A stretch of DNA of 28,774 nucleotides from JBAYJY01 sp041664945 (GCA_041664945.1 JBAYJY010000045.1:1-28774); one strand, 5' to 3'. Numbered from the stretch's first letter, positions 16,731 through 25,194 are shown. Notes: generated by a model from the sequence alone, not told the origin. Numbers and translations: made by a program.

Positions 16731-18308
16731 TTGTTGAAGCCAGCCCGGACGCGAGTGAATGTTGTGAAAACGGCGATTAAAATTATTACGGTTGCATTGC
16801 TGCTTGCGCTGTTTGCGCGCGCCGCGAGCGCGGCGGACTCCGCGCCGCCGAAAAAGCCTGCCGCCAAACCTGCTGCCGGCGTAACCGCGAAAAAAGAAGC
16901 CGCCCCAAAGGCCGCCGCTAAGACAACGGCCAAAAAAACGCAAGCGGCGAAGAAACGAAAACCCGGCTTTAGCCTGTTGGACAAGGTGAAAGCGGTCTTT
17001 CTGCCGGAACCGAAAGCGAAGCCCAAAGCGACGCCGAAGGCTGCCCCAAAGGTTGCTCCGAAAACGGCGCCGGCGCCTAAAACGACAAAACCCGCGCCTA
17101 AGACGGCGAATACTAATAAAGCTCCTGCAAAGGAAACCGTCGGCGCGATAGGCATAGCGCACGCCGTCGGCGAAGAGCCGATAGCGCCGGTAATTCCGGG
17201 TAAAGAATCTTTTATGCCGATGGAACCGGAAACAGCGCCGGCAAACGCGGCGCGAGTCACTCGAATCGAGTTCACGAGGCCGGGCGCGCCGGACGTATGG
17301 ATCAATCAGGGCGTGATGCGCGGCATAATCCCGGCAATGAGCCTCGAAATCGTCAGCGGCGGCAAGGTCGTCGGCCGGATAGAGATAGAGAAAGCGAATT
17401 CCGAGACGGCTATGGGCGTTTTTTCCGCCGCCTGCAAGATGTGCCTGCCGCAGGTCGGCGATTATGTAAAGCTGAGCGGAAAATCGTTCTCGCTGCTGCC
17501 CTCCGCGCCGATAAACGTGCCGGGCGCCGGCATCCGGCCTGGCGCCGGCTCCGCGCGCGACGACGATAAACTGCAGGCGGCGTTCAAGGATTTCATGAGC
17601 GGAAAGGTCGCTCTCGCAGTGGAACCGGAACTGACAGATGCGCCGCCGCCGGACCTGCCGGATCCAACGCCCGCCCGCGAACTGCCGCGTTGTCCGGCCG
17701 GATCGGCGGAACAGGACTCCGGCGCCGCTTATGGCGGCGAAGCGACGTCCGGATTGGACGAGGATATCAAAACCGGCTATTACCTCGAACACGGCGACCG
17801 CATTAGAATCGAGGACTGGCCGCCTTATTCGCCTTTCTGTCCGGCTGTGGACATGAAAGGCTATATACGGCTGCCCGAGGTTGGCTTGCTGTCCGCGGCG
17901 CGGCGCACTCCGGCGTCACTCGAACAGGCTCTTAGGCAGAAGCTGAAGACGCGTGGCATTAAGGCGACTCCGGTCCTGATTCCGATCCCGGCGGACGCGA
18001 TGCCAGCGCCGTCGGAGTTCTTTGTTCTCGGCGAGATCGCGGGACCCGGCCATTACGAATTCGACGGCGGCGAAACTACTTTGTCCAAGGCTGTCGAGAT
18101 CGCCGGCGGCGCTCTGCCGGCCTCGGACGGCACGGCTGTCGTCGTGGACGACTTGTCCAAGAAATGGCAACTCCGGCTCTTGAAGCTGAATGGCGAACAG
18201 ATTGCCGGCCAGCCGGCTGTCGGCGACCGCGCGGTAATCTTTTTGCCCGCCTCCCGCGAAAGCCTCGAACAGTTCATCCGCGACGTTCTCCCATATCTTT
18301 CGGATTGA
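16731..18308 (+). CDS. Wza-like polysaccharide export (SLBB) protein with Lys/Ala/Pro-rich arm
   Basis: 525 residues from a TTG preceded by GAGAGGG; GTG codons at 16755 and 16764 are alternative starts. A signal peptide covers about 1-35 (cleavage near ASA-A). Residues 36-135 are an extended histone H1-like stretch of Lys, Ala and Pro (KAKPKATPKAAPK). A middle region (about 176-256) follows, with a CKMC pair (Cys235, Cys238) and VGDYVKL. A polysaccharide-export domain (about 349-420, YYLEHGDRIRIEDWPPYS and VDMKGYIRLPEVG) then precedes an SLBB domain (about 429-505, FFVLGEIAGPGHYEFDGG). Such proteins guide exported polysaccharide through the periplasm and outer membrane. No wzc-like kinase adjoins it. 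The arm may cross the peptidoglycan, as in TonB-type proteins. Confidence 0.78.
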   Translation: MLKPARTRVNVVKTAIKIITVALLLALFARAASAADSAPPKKPAAKPAAGVTAKKEAAPKAAAKTTAKKTQAAKKRKPGFSLLDKVKAVFLPEPKAKPKATPKAAPKVAPKTAPAPKTTKPAPKTANTNKAPAKETVGAIGIAHAVGEEPIAPVIPGKESFMPMEPETAPANAARVTRIEFTRPGAPDVWINQGVMRGIIPAMSLEIVSGGKVVGRIEIEKANSETAMGVFSAACKMCLPQVGDYVKLSGKSFSLLPSAPINVPGAGIRPGAGSARDDDKLQAAFKDFMSGKVALAVEPELTDAPPPDLPDPTPARELPRCPAGSAEQDSGAAYGGEATSGLDEDIKTGYYLEHGDRIRIEDWPPYSPFCPAVDMKGYIRLPEVGLLSAARRTPASLEQALRQKLKTRGIKATPVLIPIPADAMPAPSEFFVLGEIAGPGHYEFDGGETTLSKAVEIAGGALPASDGTAVVVDDLSKKWQLRLLKLNGEQIAGQPAVGDRAVIFLPASRESLEQFIRDVLPYLSD

Positions 18309-18380
18309 ACAGCGGTAGCGGGCAACGAGCAGCGAGAACTCAGGAAACGCTTAAAGGCGGAAGACGGCAAACAGGAAAAG
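18309..18380 (+). repeat. Heptad array without core, after the SLBB gene stop
   Basis: AGCGGTA, GCGGGCA, ACGAGCA, GCGAGAA and CTCAGGA run in register at 18311-18345. They resemble the array beside the cyclase stop in content and orientation. Further degenerate units (GACGGCA, AACAGGA) and an A/G-rich tract lead straight into the leader of the next gene. No CGTCATTGCG core is present. Confidence 0.6.
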
Positions 18381-18416
18381 ATTATAAAAACAAGGGAAAC
18401 CTGTTCAGGAGGGACA

Positions 18417-19694
18417 ATGAGAAATCCGAACCACAATTCTGTAAATGCAGTTAAGGCTTTTATTGTAATTGCCGCGTTGCTTTTTGTTAACAATGCCGGT
18501 TGCGCATTCGCAGTTGATGTTAATAAAACTCCGGACAGGATAATTCTGAATTTAACGGAAACTCCAGCCACGAGTCAGGCCGTCACGTGGAGAACGACGG
18601 AATCCGTCGCAACCCCGCAGGGGCAGATAGAGGTCGCTGTTGATACAGTGGATTTAGGCAAGGATGCCGTTACGGCAACCGCTGTCGCTGAAGCGGTTAA
18701 ATCCGGCAATGACACAATCGCATACAGTTATTCAGTTGTTTTCAAATCCCTGAAACCGAACACGTTATATGAATACAGGGTGGGCGACGGAGTGAACTGG
18801 AGCGAATGGAGCGAGTTTAAAACCCCGGGCGAAAGTTTCGCGCCATTCAAATTCGTTTATTTCGGCGATCCTCAGGTTGATGTCAAATCGAGTTGTTCGC
18901 GAATATTCCGCGCCGCTTACGCCAAGGCGCCCGACGCGCGCTTCTGGAGCATCGTTGGCGACATAGTCAATAGCGGAGACAAAGACGAGTTGTGGGCGGA
19001 ACTGTATTACGCTTTAGGCTGGATACCGAGAATGACGCCGATGGCTTTTGTTCCCGGGAATCATGAATATGTCGAGGATAAGGGCGCGAAACTCGTTATC
19101 AAGGCAAACAAGCCTATCGAAGCGGGCGTGAGAAAACTCAATAAATTGTGGCGCCCCCAGTTCACCCTCCCCGAAAATGGTCCGAAAGGCTTGGAGGAAA
19201 CAGCTTACTATATCGACTATCAAGGCGTAAGGTTTGTGTGGCTTAACGGAACAGAGAAACTTGACGAGCAGTCGAAATGGCTGGACGGAATTTTATCCAA
19301 AAACCAGCAGCGTTGGACTATCGTGTCGATCCACCAGCCTTTTTATTCAACGGGAAAAGACCGCGACAATCCTTATAATCGACAGTTGTTCATTCCCATT
19401 TTTGACAAATACTCGGTTGACCTGGTTTTGCAGGGACACGACCACACATACGGCCGCACATATAAACTCCGGGACGGGAAAAAGGTTGCCGACAATAAAA
19501 AAGGAACGGTTTATGTGGTCTCGGTCAGCGGCCCGAAAACCTATGAACTGAGCGAGCGATACGAAGGAATAATGGCCAAGTCAGGAATCGGCAGACAGTT
19601 GTTCCAGGTCATCAGCGTCGACAAGGACCTTCTGCGTTATGAATCTTTCACCGCAACCGGGAAACTGTACGATTCGTTTGAACTCAAAAAGTAA
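18417..19694 (+). CDS. Exported purple-acid-phosphatase-like metallophosphoesterase
   Basis: 425 residues. A signal peptide ends near AFA-V (residue 32). A fibronectin III-like domain (about 38-137, with SLKPNTLYEYRVGDG) precedes the catalytic domain, as in purple acid phosphatases. Metal motifs are GDPQ (Asp151), GDIVNSG (Asp182), GNHEY (Asn215, His216), IHQPFYS (His306) and GHDHTYGRT (His341, His343), all in the expected order and context. The family hydrolyses phosphomonoesters or related substrates outside the cytoplasm. AGGAGGG lies 5 nt before the ATG. It is on the same strand as the SLBB gene, 108 nt downstream across a heptad array. Confidence 0.92.
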   Translation: MRNPNHNSVNAVKAFIVIAALLFVNNAGCAFAVDVNKTPDRIILNLTETPATSQAVTWRTTESVATPQGQIEVAVDTVDLGKDAVTATAVAEAVKSGNDTIAYSYSVVFKSLKPNTLYEYRVGDGVNWSEWSEFKTPGESFAPFKFVYFGDPQVDVKSSCSRIFRAAYAKAPDARFWSIVGDIVNSGDKDELWAELYYALGWIPRMTPMAFVPGNHEYVEDKGAKLVIKANKPIEAGVRKLNKLWRPQFTLPENGPKGLEETAYYIDYQGVRFVWLNGTEKLDEQSKWLDGILSKNQQRWTIVSIHQPFYSTGKDRDNPYNRQLFIPIFDKYSVDLVLQGHDHTYGRTYKLRDGKKVADNKKGTVYVVSVSGPKTYELSERYEGIMAKSGIGRQLFQVISVDKDLLRYESFTATGKLYDSFELKK

Positions 19695-19733
19695 TCAGAA
19701 TCAGTACTTAAGATTCGGATAAAAATTTTCATC

Positions 19734-19909
19734 AAGATTCCTCGCTTCGCTCGGAATGACAAGGATTGTGATATTGCCGTCTACTGCCTTTATGCTTTTG
19801 CTGTATTCTGTGCTCTGAATTCTGTCTACTGCTTTTCTTTTCCCCGTCTACCGTCTACTGTTTGCTGTCTACCGTTGTTTGTCTTTCCCCTGCTACCTAG
19901 CTACCGTTT
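19734..19909 (-). repeat. Composite dispersed repeat with 19-heptad array (fills much of the 19695-20052 gap)
   Basis: Heptads hold a single register over 133 nt (19777-19909). Plus-strand units include CCGTCTA, CTGCCTT, TTGCTGT, ATTCTGT, GCTCTGA, ATTCTGT, CTACTGC, TCTACCG, TCTACTG, TCTACCG and CCTGCTA. Read on the minus strand, the TCATTCCGAGCGAAGCGAGG core (19760-19734) comes after the array, the same order as elsewhere. Unlike most copies it runs against both flanking genes. The rest of the gap (19910-20052) is T-rich leader with TATGAT/TATGTT sequences that could hold the lipoprotein promoter, but no clear -35. Confidence 0.8.
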
Positions 19910-20052
19910 TAATCTTTTCCCCGCCACTTTATTTTTTATTGCATTCCTGTTATCGCGTTTCGCTTTCGGCTAAAAATTTCTTTTCCTTTTACGCAACTTA
20001 TGATATGTTATAGTTGTCTTATCTTTTAACAAACTTATTAACGGAGTCAACC

Positions 20053-21714
20053 ATGAAGAGAAAGTTCGAATTCGGGCTTGTCGTTTTGTTAGCGTGTTCG
20101 ATAGTCGCAATTGCCGGCTGCGGAGGAGGAGGAGGCGACAGCATACCGCTGTCTGGGGCGCGGATCACCGTCAGAGGATACGCGCGCGCGCCGCAAAACA
20201 GCGGCATCGCCAGAACCGCTTCCCGTTCCGCGGAAGCCGCGCAAGGGCTTCTGCCGGTTACCGCCGGAACGCCTGTTGCGGTTTATTTCATCGACAACTC
20301 CGGAGCTATCATCGGCTCGGCTGTCGCGTCCGGCGCTGTGGCGGCCGGCGGCACATTCAGTCTTGTTTTGCCGGCAGAAATAAGACAAATCGCATCGGAC
20401 ATGGTTGTCGCCGTCGGCGCCGGCGCGGACCTGATGCGCGCGTTCATTATCAATACATCGAATCTCTCCGTCGACCCGAATTCGGAAGCCGTCGTGTACG
20501 CGATAACAAACAAATGCACGTCGCCTCTCATAGCGTACTCGATGGATGAGATCATAATCATTAACGAGCAATACAATTCAGCGGTTAACTCCGAAAACAT
20601 CGACTACAGCGTTTATGATTCCGTGGATTCGGCGGTGACAGGCGCTATATCGAATACGGGCGTCAAAGGCACAATTTACAACATGGCCACCACGGCCGGC
20701 GGAAGTTGCGAGGTCTTGAATCCAAACCCGCAAACAGGGGACAATTGGGGTGAAGAGACCGAAGAAGAAGACGCTTTCGGAAATATAATGAAAACCACTT
20801 TCACTACAATCAACAGCGTTGATTTCACGGCGCCCGCCGCGAACGCCCCTTGCAATGTGAGCGCGAACATCACTTTCACCGACGAAGACGGAGAATCGAG
20901 CATTACAAGCGTAAAGCTTATCTATTATCTGAACGGCAACCTCTCTGCCGAACATGCCGTCGCCATGTCCACCAGCAACGGCTGGATTTACACAGGCCAG
21001 ATCCCCGGCCAGACGGCGGGAACGACCGTAGATTTCATAATACGCACTGAAGATTCGAACGGAAACGTTACCTCAAACGCGGTATCCTCCGCGACAAATC
21101 TCATTCAGGCAATCCCGGACATTGATAACTCGCCGGACATCGTTGAAAACAACGCGGACCTGCTCGGCTTCAGCGCCAACTATGACAGCCAGTATCTTTA
21201 CGTTTCATATAACGTTCAGGGCACAATAGTCGGCGGAACTACCGACCCGCCCTACCTAATGCTTTACGGGATCAAAATAACAAACCCGGATCAGGCGCAG
21301 GGCGAAGGCCTGATGGTCGGCGATCTCTGGATCAACATGCCTCTCGCCATGGACCCGGTAGCGCAGGATCAATTCGTTCCTCTGTTTTTCGGTCAGGCCT
21401 CCGGAGAAGGGGTCGAGCAGAATAGAGCTTATTTTGAACAGACAGGCATGATGGCTCTCAACATTCAAAGACTAATGGGCGGCAACTTTACGGAAGGCTT
21501 CATTTCCGTCGCGGAACCGGAAGGAACTTCCGTCGGCGGAACCTTCACCGGCAAAATCAAGCTCGCCGCTTTCGGAGATAATCCCTCCGGCTATCTTCGC
21601 ATCATCGTCCTGACCGCGGCCAATCTTTCTCTCGATTCCTTCATGCCTATCCCGCTTAACTGCTCGCATTTCCTGACTATTTACAGAAGCAGTTACGGAT
21701 ATACGGTGAATTAA
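20053..21714 (+). CDS. Lipoprotein with Ig-like region, function unknown
   Basis: 553 residues from the ATG at 20053, chosen because ACGGAG precedes it and because it gives a clean type II signal peptide with lipobox IAGC (Cys23) followed by Gly residues. The frame extends upstream to 20014 but without support. The mature protein has an N-terminal beta-rich region and a central acidic patch near residue 240 (EETEEEDAFG). An Ig-like segment follows (about 263-350, ending DSNGNVTS). The C-terminal ~200 residues look like a beta-sandwich, comparable to DOMON or CBM9-type domains (SANYDSQYLYVSYNVQG). No enzyme motif is seen. It is probably anchored in the outer or inner membrane facing out. It is convergent with the transglutaminase-like gene. 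Confidence 0.75.
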   Translation: MKRKFEFGLVVLLACSIVAIAGCGGGGGDSIPLSGARITVRGYARAPQNSGIARTASRSAEAAQGLLPVTAGTPVAVYFIDNSGAIIGSAVASGAVAAGGTFSLVLPAEIRQIASDMVVAVGAGADLMRAFIINTSNLSVDPNSEAVVYAITNKCTSPLIAYSMDEIIIINEQYNSAVNSENIDYSVYDSVDSAVTGAISNTGVKGTIYNMATTAGGSCEVLNPNPQTGDNWGEETEEEDAFGNIMKTTFTTINSVDFTAPAANAPCNVSANITFTDEDGESSITSVKLIYYLNGNLSAEHAVAMSTSNGWIYTGQIPGQTAGTTVDFIIRTEDSNGNVTSNAVSSATNLIQAIPDIDNSPDIVENNADLLGFSANYDSQYLYVSYNVQGTIVGGTTDPPYLMLYGIKITNPDQAQGEGLMVGDLWINMPLAMDPVAQDQFVPLFFGQASGEGVEQNRAYFEQTGMMALNIQRLMGGNFTEGFISVAEPEGTSVGGTFTGKIKLAAFGDNPSGYLRIIVLTAANLSLDSFMPIPLNCSHFLTIYRSSYGYTVN

Positions 21715-21816
21715 GGACGGCATTGGACTTCAGGCAAAACAAAAAATAAATGCTTTCCGGATCATCCTGTTTGCGAGCGTGGATTAGTTGAAAATATGCG
21801 CAGGCGCCGCGCCGAT

Positions 21817-22938
21817 TTATTGCTTCCGTTTTTTGCTGCGCGAGAGTTTGAGGTATTCGTCCGGGCCGGCCGGGAGCATGCCGTATTTTTCGTAGAGAAC
21901 CGCGGCGCGCTCGAACAGCGGGCGCGCGCCTTTTCTGTCGCCTTCCGCCCAATAGACTCTTCCGAGCATATAGACGGCCAACGGGTTCCACGGGCAGAGA
22001 TTGACGCTCGTCTGAAGATAGTTCTTCGACATCGACAAGCCCTGCCCTGTTTTCTTCGGCGCGAAAATTCCGCCCGGCGCCCGCTCGCCCCGATAGTACC
22101 AGAATTGCGAACTGATGAAAGCGTTGCCCATGGTTCTGATGCGCTGTCGTTCGATCGGCCTGCCGCCCCACGGCGCCACATAACCGATGATCGTCGGCGC
22201 GTCATTTTCATAGACCGGGTCGGCAAAAATGTACTGCCCTTCATAGAGAAATGCAAAGAGCCCCTGTTGCCTCTGAAAAGGTTCCGGGTCTGACGCGTCG
22301 ACGATGACGTCACGACTGTCCGGCAGCTTGACCAACACCGCCGCGTGCCCGTTGTTCGAGGCTTCGCCTCTTATGTTCTTGTAAACCATCACCGTCCCGC
22401 CGTCCACGCCCATGCTTTGCAGCAACCCGGCGATCAGCACAGACTGCAGGAAACACTGCCGCTCGCCGCATGCCGCCGTGTTGCAAAACTCGAAACCCGT
22501 TTCCAAACTGAATTTCGGGATGACTTTCTTTATCAGCTTATGCAGCCATGCCGCCAGTTCCAGTTCAGCTTTCGTTTTCGCCGTGACATCCGCCATTGCG
22601 GCCAGCTCCCGCTGTTGCTCATTCAGGAATTCATCCAACGGCAGGCTTTCTTTTCCCGGATATTTCAGATTCGATTTTTCATAGGCGTCGCTCATCCACG
22701 CATAGAATGCCTGCGGATCGCCTTTTCTGTTGACCGTGTAGGATTCGATGACAAAGATATTGAACGGTTCGCTGCGATACGGGTAATTGAATTGGGTTAA
22801 AACCGGCGCCGGAACGGTTGCCGTGGCGGCCGCGGGCGTCGCGCTTCCGGATTGCGCGGAAGTCTGCGCCGGCGCCGCCGTGGAGAAAAAAAGAACGGGC
22901 AGAATTAAACAGAAAGCCGCGATGCTATATGTCTTCAT
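21817..22938 (-). CDS. Exported transglutaminase-like protein with C-terminal TPR
   Basis: 373 residues. The signal peptide ends near APA-Q (residue 24). The papain-like transglutaminase core shows Cys162 at the head of a helix (QCFLQSVLIAGLLQSMG), His198 (NNGHAAVLV) and Asp214 (VIVDASDP), the Cys-His-Asp triad in family order and spacing. Bacterial members are often peptidases or amide-forming enzymes rather than true transglutaminases. A TPR-like hairpin lies near 311-345 (NPLAVYMLGRVYWAEGDRKGARPLFERAAVLYEKYG). The tail is very basic (RSKKRKQ). Its ATG starts 1 nt after the stop of the sugar aminotransferase gene, so it is the third gene of that operon. Substrate unknown. Confidence 0.75.
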   Translation of the reverse strand: MKTYSIAAFCLILPVLFFSTAAPAQTSAQSGSATPAAATATVPAPVLTQFNYPYRSEPFNIFVIESYTVNRKGDPQAFYAWMSDAYEKSNLKYPGKESLPLDEFLNEQQRELAAMADVTAKTKAELELAAWLHKLIKKVIPKFSLETGFEFCNTAACGERQCFLQSVLIAGLLQSMGVDGGTVMVYKNIRGEASNNGHAAVLVKLPDSRDVIVDASDPEPFQRQQGLFAFLYEGQYIFADPVYENDAPTIIGYVAPWGGRPIERQRIRTMGNAFISSQFWYYRGERAPGGIFAPKKTGQGLSMSKNYLQTSVNLCPWNPLAVYMLGRVYWAEGDRKGARPLFERAAVLYEKYGMLPAGPDEYLKLSRSKKRKQ

Positions 22939-22939
22939 G

Positions 22940-24139
22940 TCATTTTCTGTAATACGAGATGATTTTCTTAACCGCTTCGACGACCGATTCGAGATCGGCT
23001 TCCGACATCTTCGGGAAGAGCGGCAGGGTCAGGCAGGTTTGAGCGACGCGCTCGCAGACCGGAAACGCCGCCGGATCGAGCTTGAGCGTTTCCGCGAAAT
23101 ACGGATGCCTGTAAACAGGCGTGTAGTGCAGATTGGCGAAGATATTCTCCGCGCGGAGCGCCGCGAGAATGCGGTTGCGGTCCGCGGATAGATTGCCGCA
23201 GTCGATCTTTACGACATAAATATGATAGGCGGATTCGGCGCCATCCGTGATTCCCGGCGTCGCGATCTCTTCAACGTCGCGGAACGCGGAGTCGTACATT
23301 TCGAAGTATTTTTTTCGGAGCGCGTTGAACTCGCCAAGCCGCTTGAGTTGCGACAATCCGAGCGCGCACTGGATGTCGGTCGTGTTGTATTTATAGCCGA
23401 GCGAAACGACCTCGTAGCTCCACGGCGTGGGGCTCGATGCGCGTTTGAACGCGTCCTGAGGAATGCCGAAGAATCGGAGCGTGCGTAGCTTTTCCGCAAG
23501 TTCGGCGTCGGCGAACGTCATGACGCCGCCCTCCGCGCAGGTTATGTTTTTGATCGCGTGGAAGCTGAAGTTGACGATGTCGCCGTGTGTTCCGATTTTG
23601 CGGCCGCGGTAAGAGGCGCCCGCTGCGTGCGCGGCGTCCTCGATGACTTTCAGATTATGCTTTTTAGCTACGGAGAGAACCGCGTCGAGGTCGACCGGGT
23701 TGCCGCCGTAATGCATCGGCATGATCGCTTTGGTGCGTGGCGTGATGAGGCGCTCGATGCCAGCCGTGTCCATGTTTATGGTGTCTTCGAGAATGTCTGT
23801 GAAAACGGGAGTCGCGCCCGCGTGTATGATCGAAAGCGTTGTCGCGACGAACGTCATCGGCGTCGTGATCACCTCGTCGCCCGGCCCGATGCCGAGCGCG
23901 AGAACGGACATGTTCAGCGCCGACGTGCAGGAGTTCACCGCCACCGCGTGCGCCGCGCCGACGTAATCCGCGAACGCGCATTCGAACTCGCCGATCTTAG
24001 GCCCGCCGGTCAGCCAGCCCGATTTCAAAACGCCTGTCACGGCGTCGATGTCGTCCTGATTGATCCACTGAGTCGCATAGGGCAGGATGTCCCTGCGAAC
24101 CGGTTCGCCGCCTTCGATCGCCGGTTTGTTCATAGCCAT
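22940..24139 (-). CDS. DegT/DnrJ/EryC1/StrS aminotransferase, ArnB-like
   Basis: 399 residues from the ATG at 24139, with GGGGAG 7 nt upstream. The start overlaps the epimerase stop by 10 nt. An ATG at 24133 (ATGA overlap) is the alternative, and longer versions are unlikely. The PLP lysine is Lys197 in SFHAIKNITCAEGG, which matches E. coli ArnB letter for letter as I recall it. Asp168 in IEDAAHA holds the PLP ring nitrogen. GPGDEVITTPMTFVAT and HYGGNPVDLDA are further family blocks. The enzyme should transfer an amino group from glutamate to a 4-keto (or 3-keto) nucleotide sugar. The exact sugar cannot be read, since the rest of the arn pathway is not in the window. The adjacent epimerase/dehydratase probably makes or modifies the keto sugar. 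Confidence 0.93.
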   Translation of the reverse strand: MAMNKPAIEGGEPVRRDILPYATQWINQDDIDAVTGVLKSGWLTGGPKIGEFECAFADYVGAAHAVAVNSCTSALNMSVLALGIGPGDEVITTPMTFVATTLSIIHAGATPVFTDILEDTINMDTAGIERLITPRTKAIMPMHYGGNPVDLDAVLSVAKKHNLKVIEDAAHAAGASYRGRKIGTHGDIVNFSFHAIKNITCAEGGVMTFADAELAEKLRTLRFFGIPQDAFKRASSPTPWSYEVVSLGYKYNTTDIQCALGLSQLKRLGEFNALRKKYFEMYDSAFRDVEEIATPGITDGAESAYHIYVVKIDCGNLSADRNRILAALRAENIFANLHYTPVYRHPYFAETLKLDPAAFPVCERVAQTCLTLPLFPKMSEADLESVVEAVKKIISYYRK

Positions 24140-25143
24140 GTGTTGTCTCCCCGTTCGCGCAGTCCGGATATCCATTCGCGCGTGCGGCGCATGCCCTCTT
24201 CGAGCGGCACCGTCGGCTTCCAGCCGAGAACGCGTTTCGCCGCTGTTGCGTCTCCGCAAAGTTTCATAATCTCGCTCTGCGGGTGTATGTGCTGAATGTG
24301 TTTGATTTTCGATTTCGTTTTCACGGGCGCGGAGTCGATCGCCAGCCGCGCGAGATTGTTGATCGTAATGTCGTCGCCGGTGGCCGCGTTAAGAATTTTT
24401 CCCTGCGCGGCGGGCGACTGGGACGCGCGCAGCACGAACTCAGCGCAGTCGCCCACGTACAGCAGGTCGCGCGTCTGCTTGCCGGTCCCGTAAATGTTCA
24501 GGTCTTCGCCTTTCAACTGCCGGGAAATGAAGATCGCGACAACGCCGCCTTCGCCGGTCGCCTTCTGGTGCGGCCCGTACGTGTTGAACGGCCGCATGAC
24601 GACAGCGGGCATGCCGAATGCGTGATGGTATGAAATCGTGAGGTGTTCGCCTGATAGCTTCGCGCCGGCGTATGGCGAGCGCGGAAGTGTCGCGCTCGAT
24701 TCGGAGATCGCGCCTTTCGGCGCAGCAAGGTCGTATACCATGCAGGTGCTCATGAACGCGAAGCGCGAGTTGGCCGCCCTGCAGGACTCGAGCAGATTGA
24801 AAACGCCGCGGACGTCGGACTCGAAAGTGCGCGCCGGGTTGTCTATGCTGCTCTGGACTACGATCTGAGCCGCGAGATGGACGCATAGATCCGGCTTAAC
24901 GCGCGATATGAACTCCGAAACCTGCCTGCCGCTCGCAACATCGAACTTCTTCACTTCGGCCAGCCGCGTTTCGTTCCGAAACTCGTCGAGGTTCGCAGCC
25001 ACTCCGTTGGATAAATCGTCGATAACGTATACTCGCGCGCTCGTGTCTTCCAAAAACGCTTTGACCACCCAGCGGCCGATGAATCCGGCCCCGCCGGTCA
25101 CAAGAACCCGTTTTAACGCCGGGATTTCCGTTTTTTTCTTCAA
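24130..25143 (-). CDS. NAD-dependent nucleotide-sugar epimerase/dehydratase (extended SDR)
   Basis: 337 residues. It reads from a TTG at 25143, supported by GGGGAG 6 nt upstream, the same ribosome binding site found before the next gene. The Rossmann motif is GGAGFIG (17-23). Catalytic Tyr158 and Lys162 sit in SPYAGAKLSGE, with Ser132/Thr133 in MSTCMVY, and MRPFNTYGP (183-191) is the usual sugar-binding block. Members interconvert or dehydrate UDP-, GDP- or dTDP-sugars in the cytoplasm. The substrate is not determinable here. It is the first gene of an operon with the aminotransferase and the transglutaminase-like protein, led by a promoter at 25195-25222. Confidence 0.92.
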   Translation of the reverse strand: MKKKTEIPALKRVLVTGGAGFIGRWVVKAFLEDTSARVYVIDDLSNGVAANLDEFRNETRLAEVKKFDVASGRQVSEFISRVKPDLCVHLAAQIVVQSSIDNPARTFESDVRGVFNLLESCRAANSRFAFMSTCMVYDLAAPKGAISESSATLPRSPYAGAKLSGEHLTISYHHAFGMPAVVMRPFNTYGPHQKATGEGGVVAIFISRQLKGEDLNIYGTGKQTRDLLYVGDCAEFVLRASQSPAAQGKILNAATGDDITINNLARLAIDSAPVKTKSKIKHIQHIHPQSEIMKLCGDATAAKRVLGWKPTVPLEEGMRRTREWISGLRERGDNTWL

Positions 25144-25194
25144 ATCTGTCTCCCCTTCAACTTTTGACTTCTGCGTGCAATTGTCTATTGTAGC

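Noticed and set aside
6080..19909. Repeats as a CRISPR array
   Set aside because: Units are 7 nt and degenerate, or about 40-nt cores scattered singly; there are no equal repeats with unique spacers and no cas genes.
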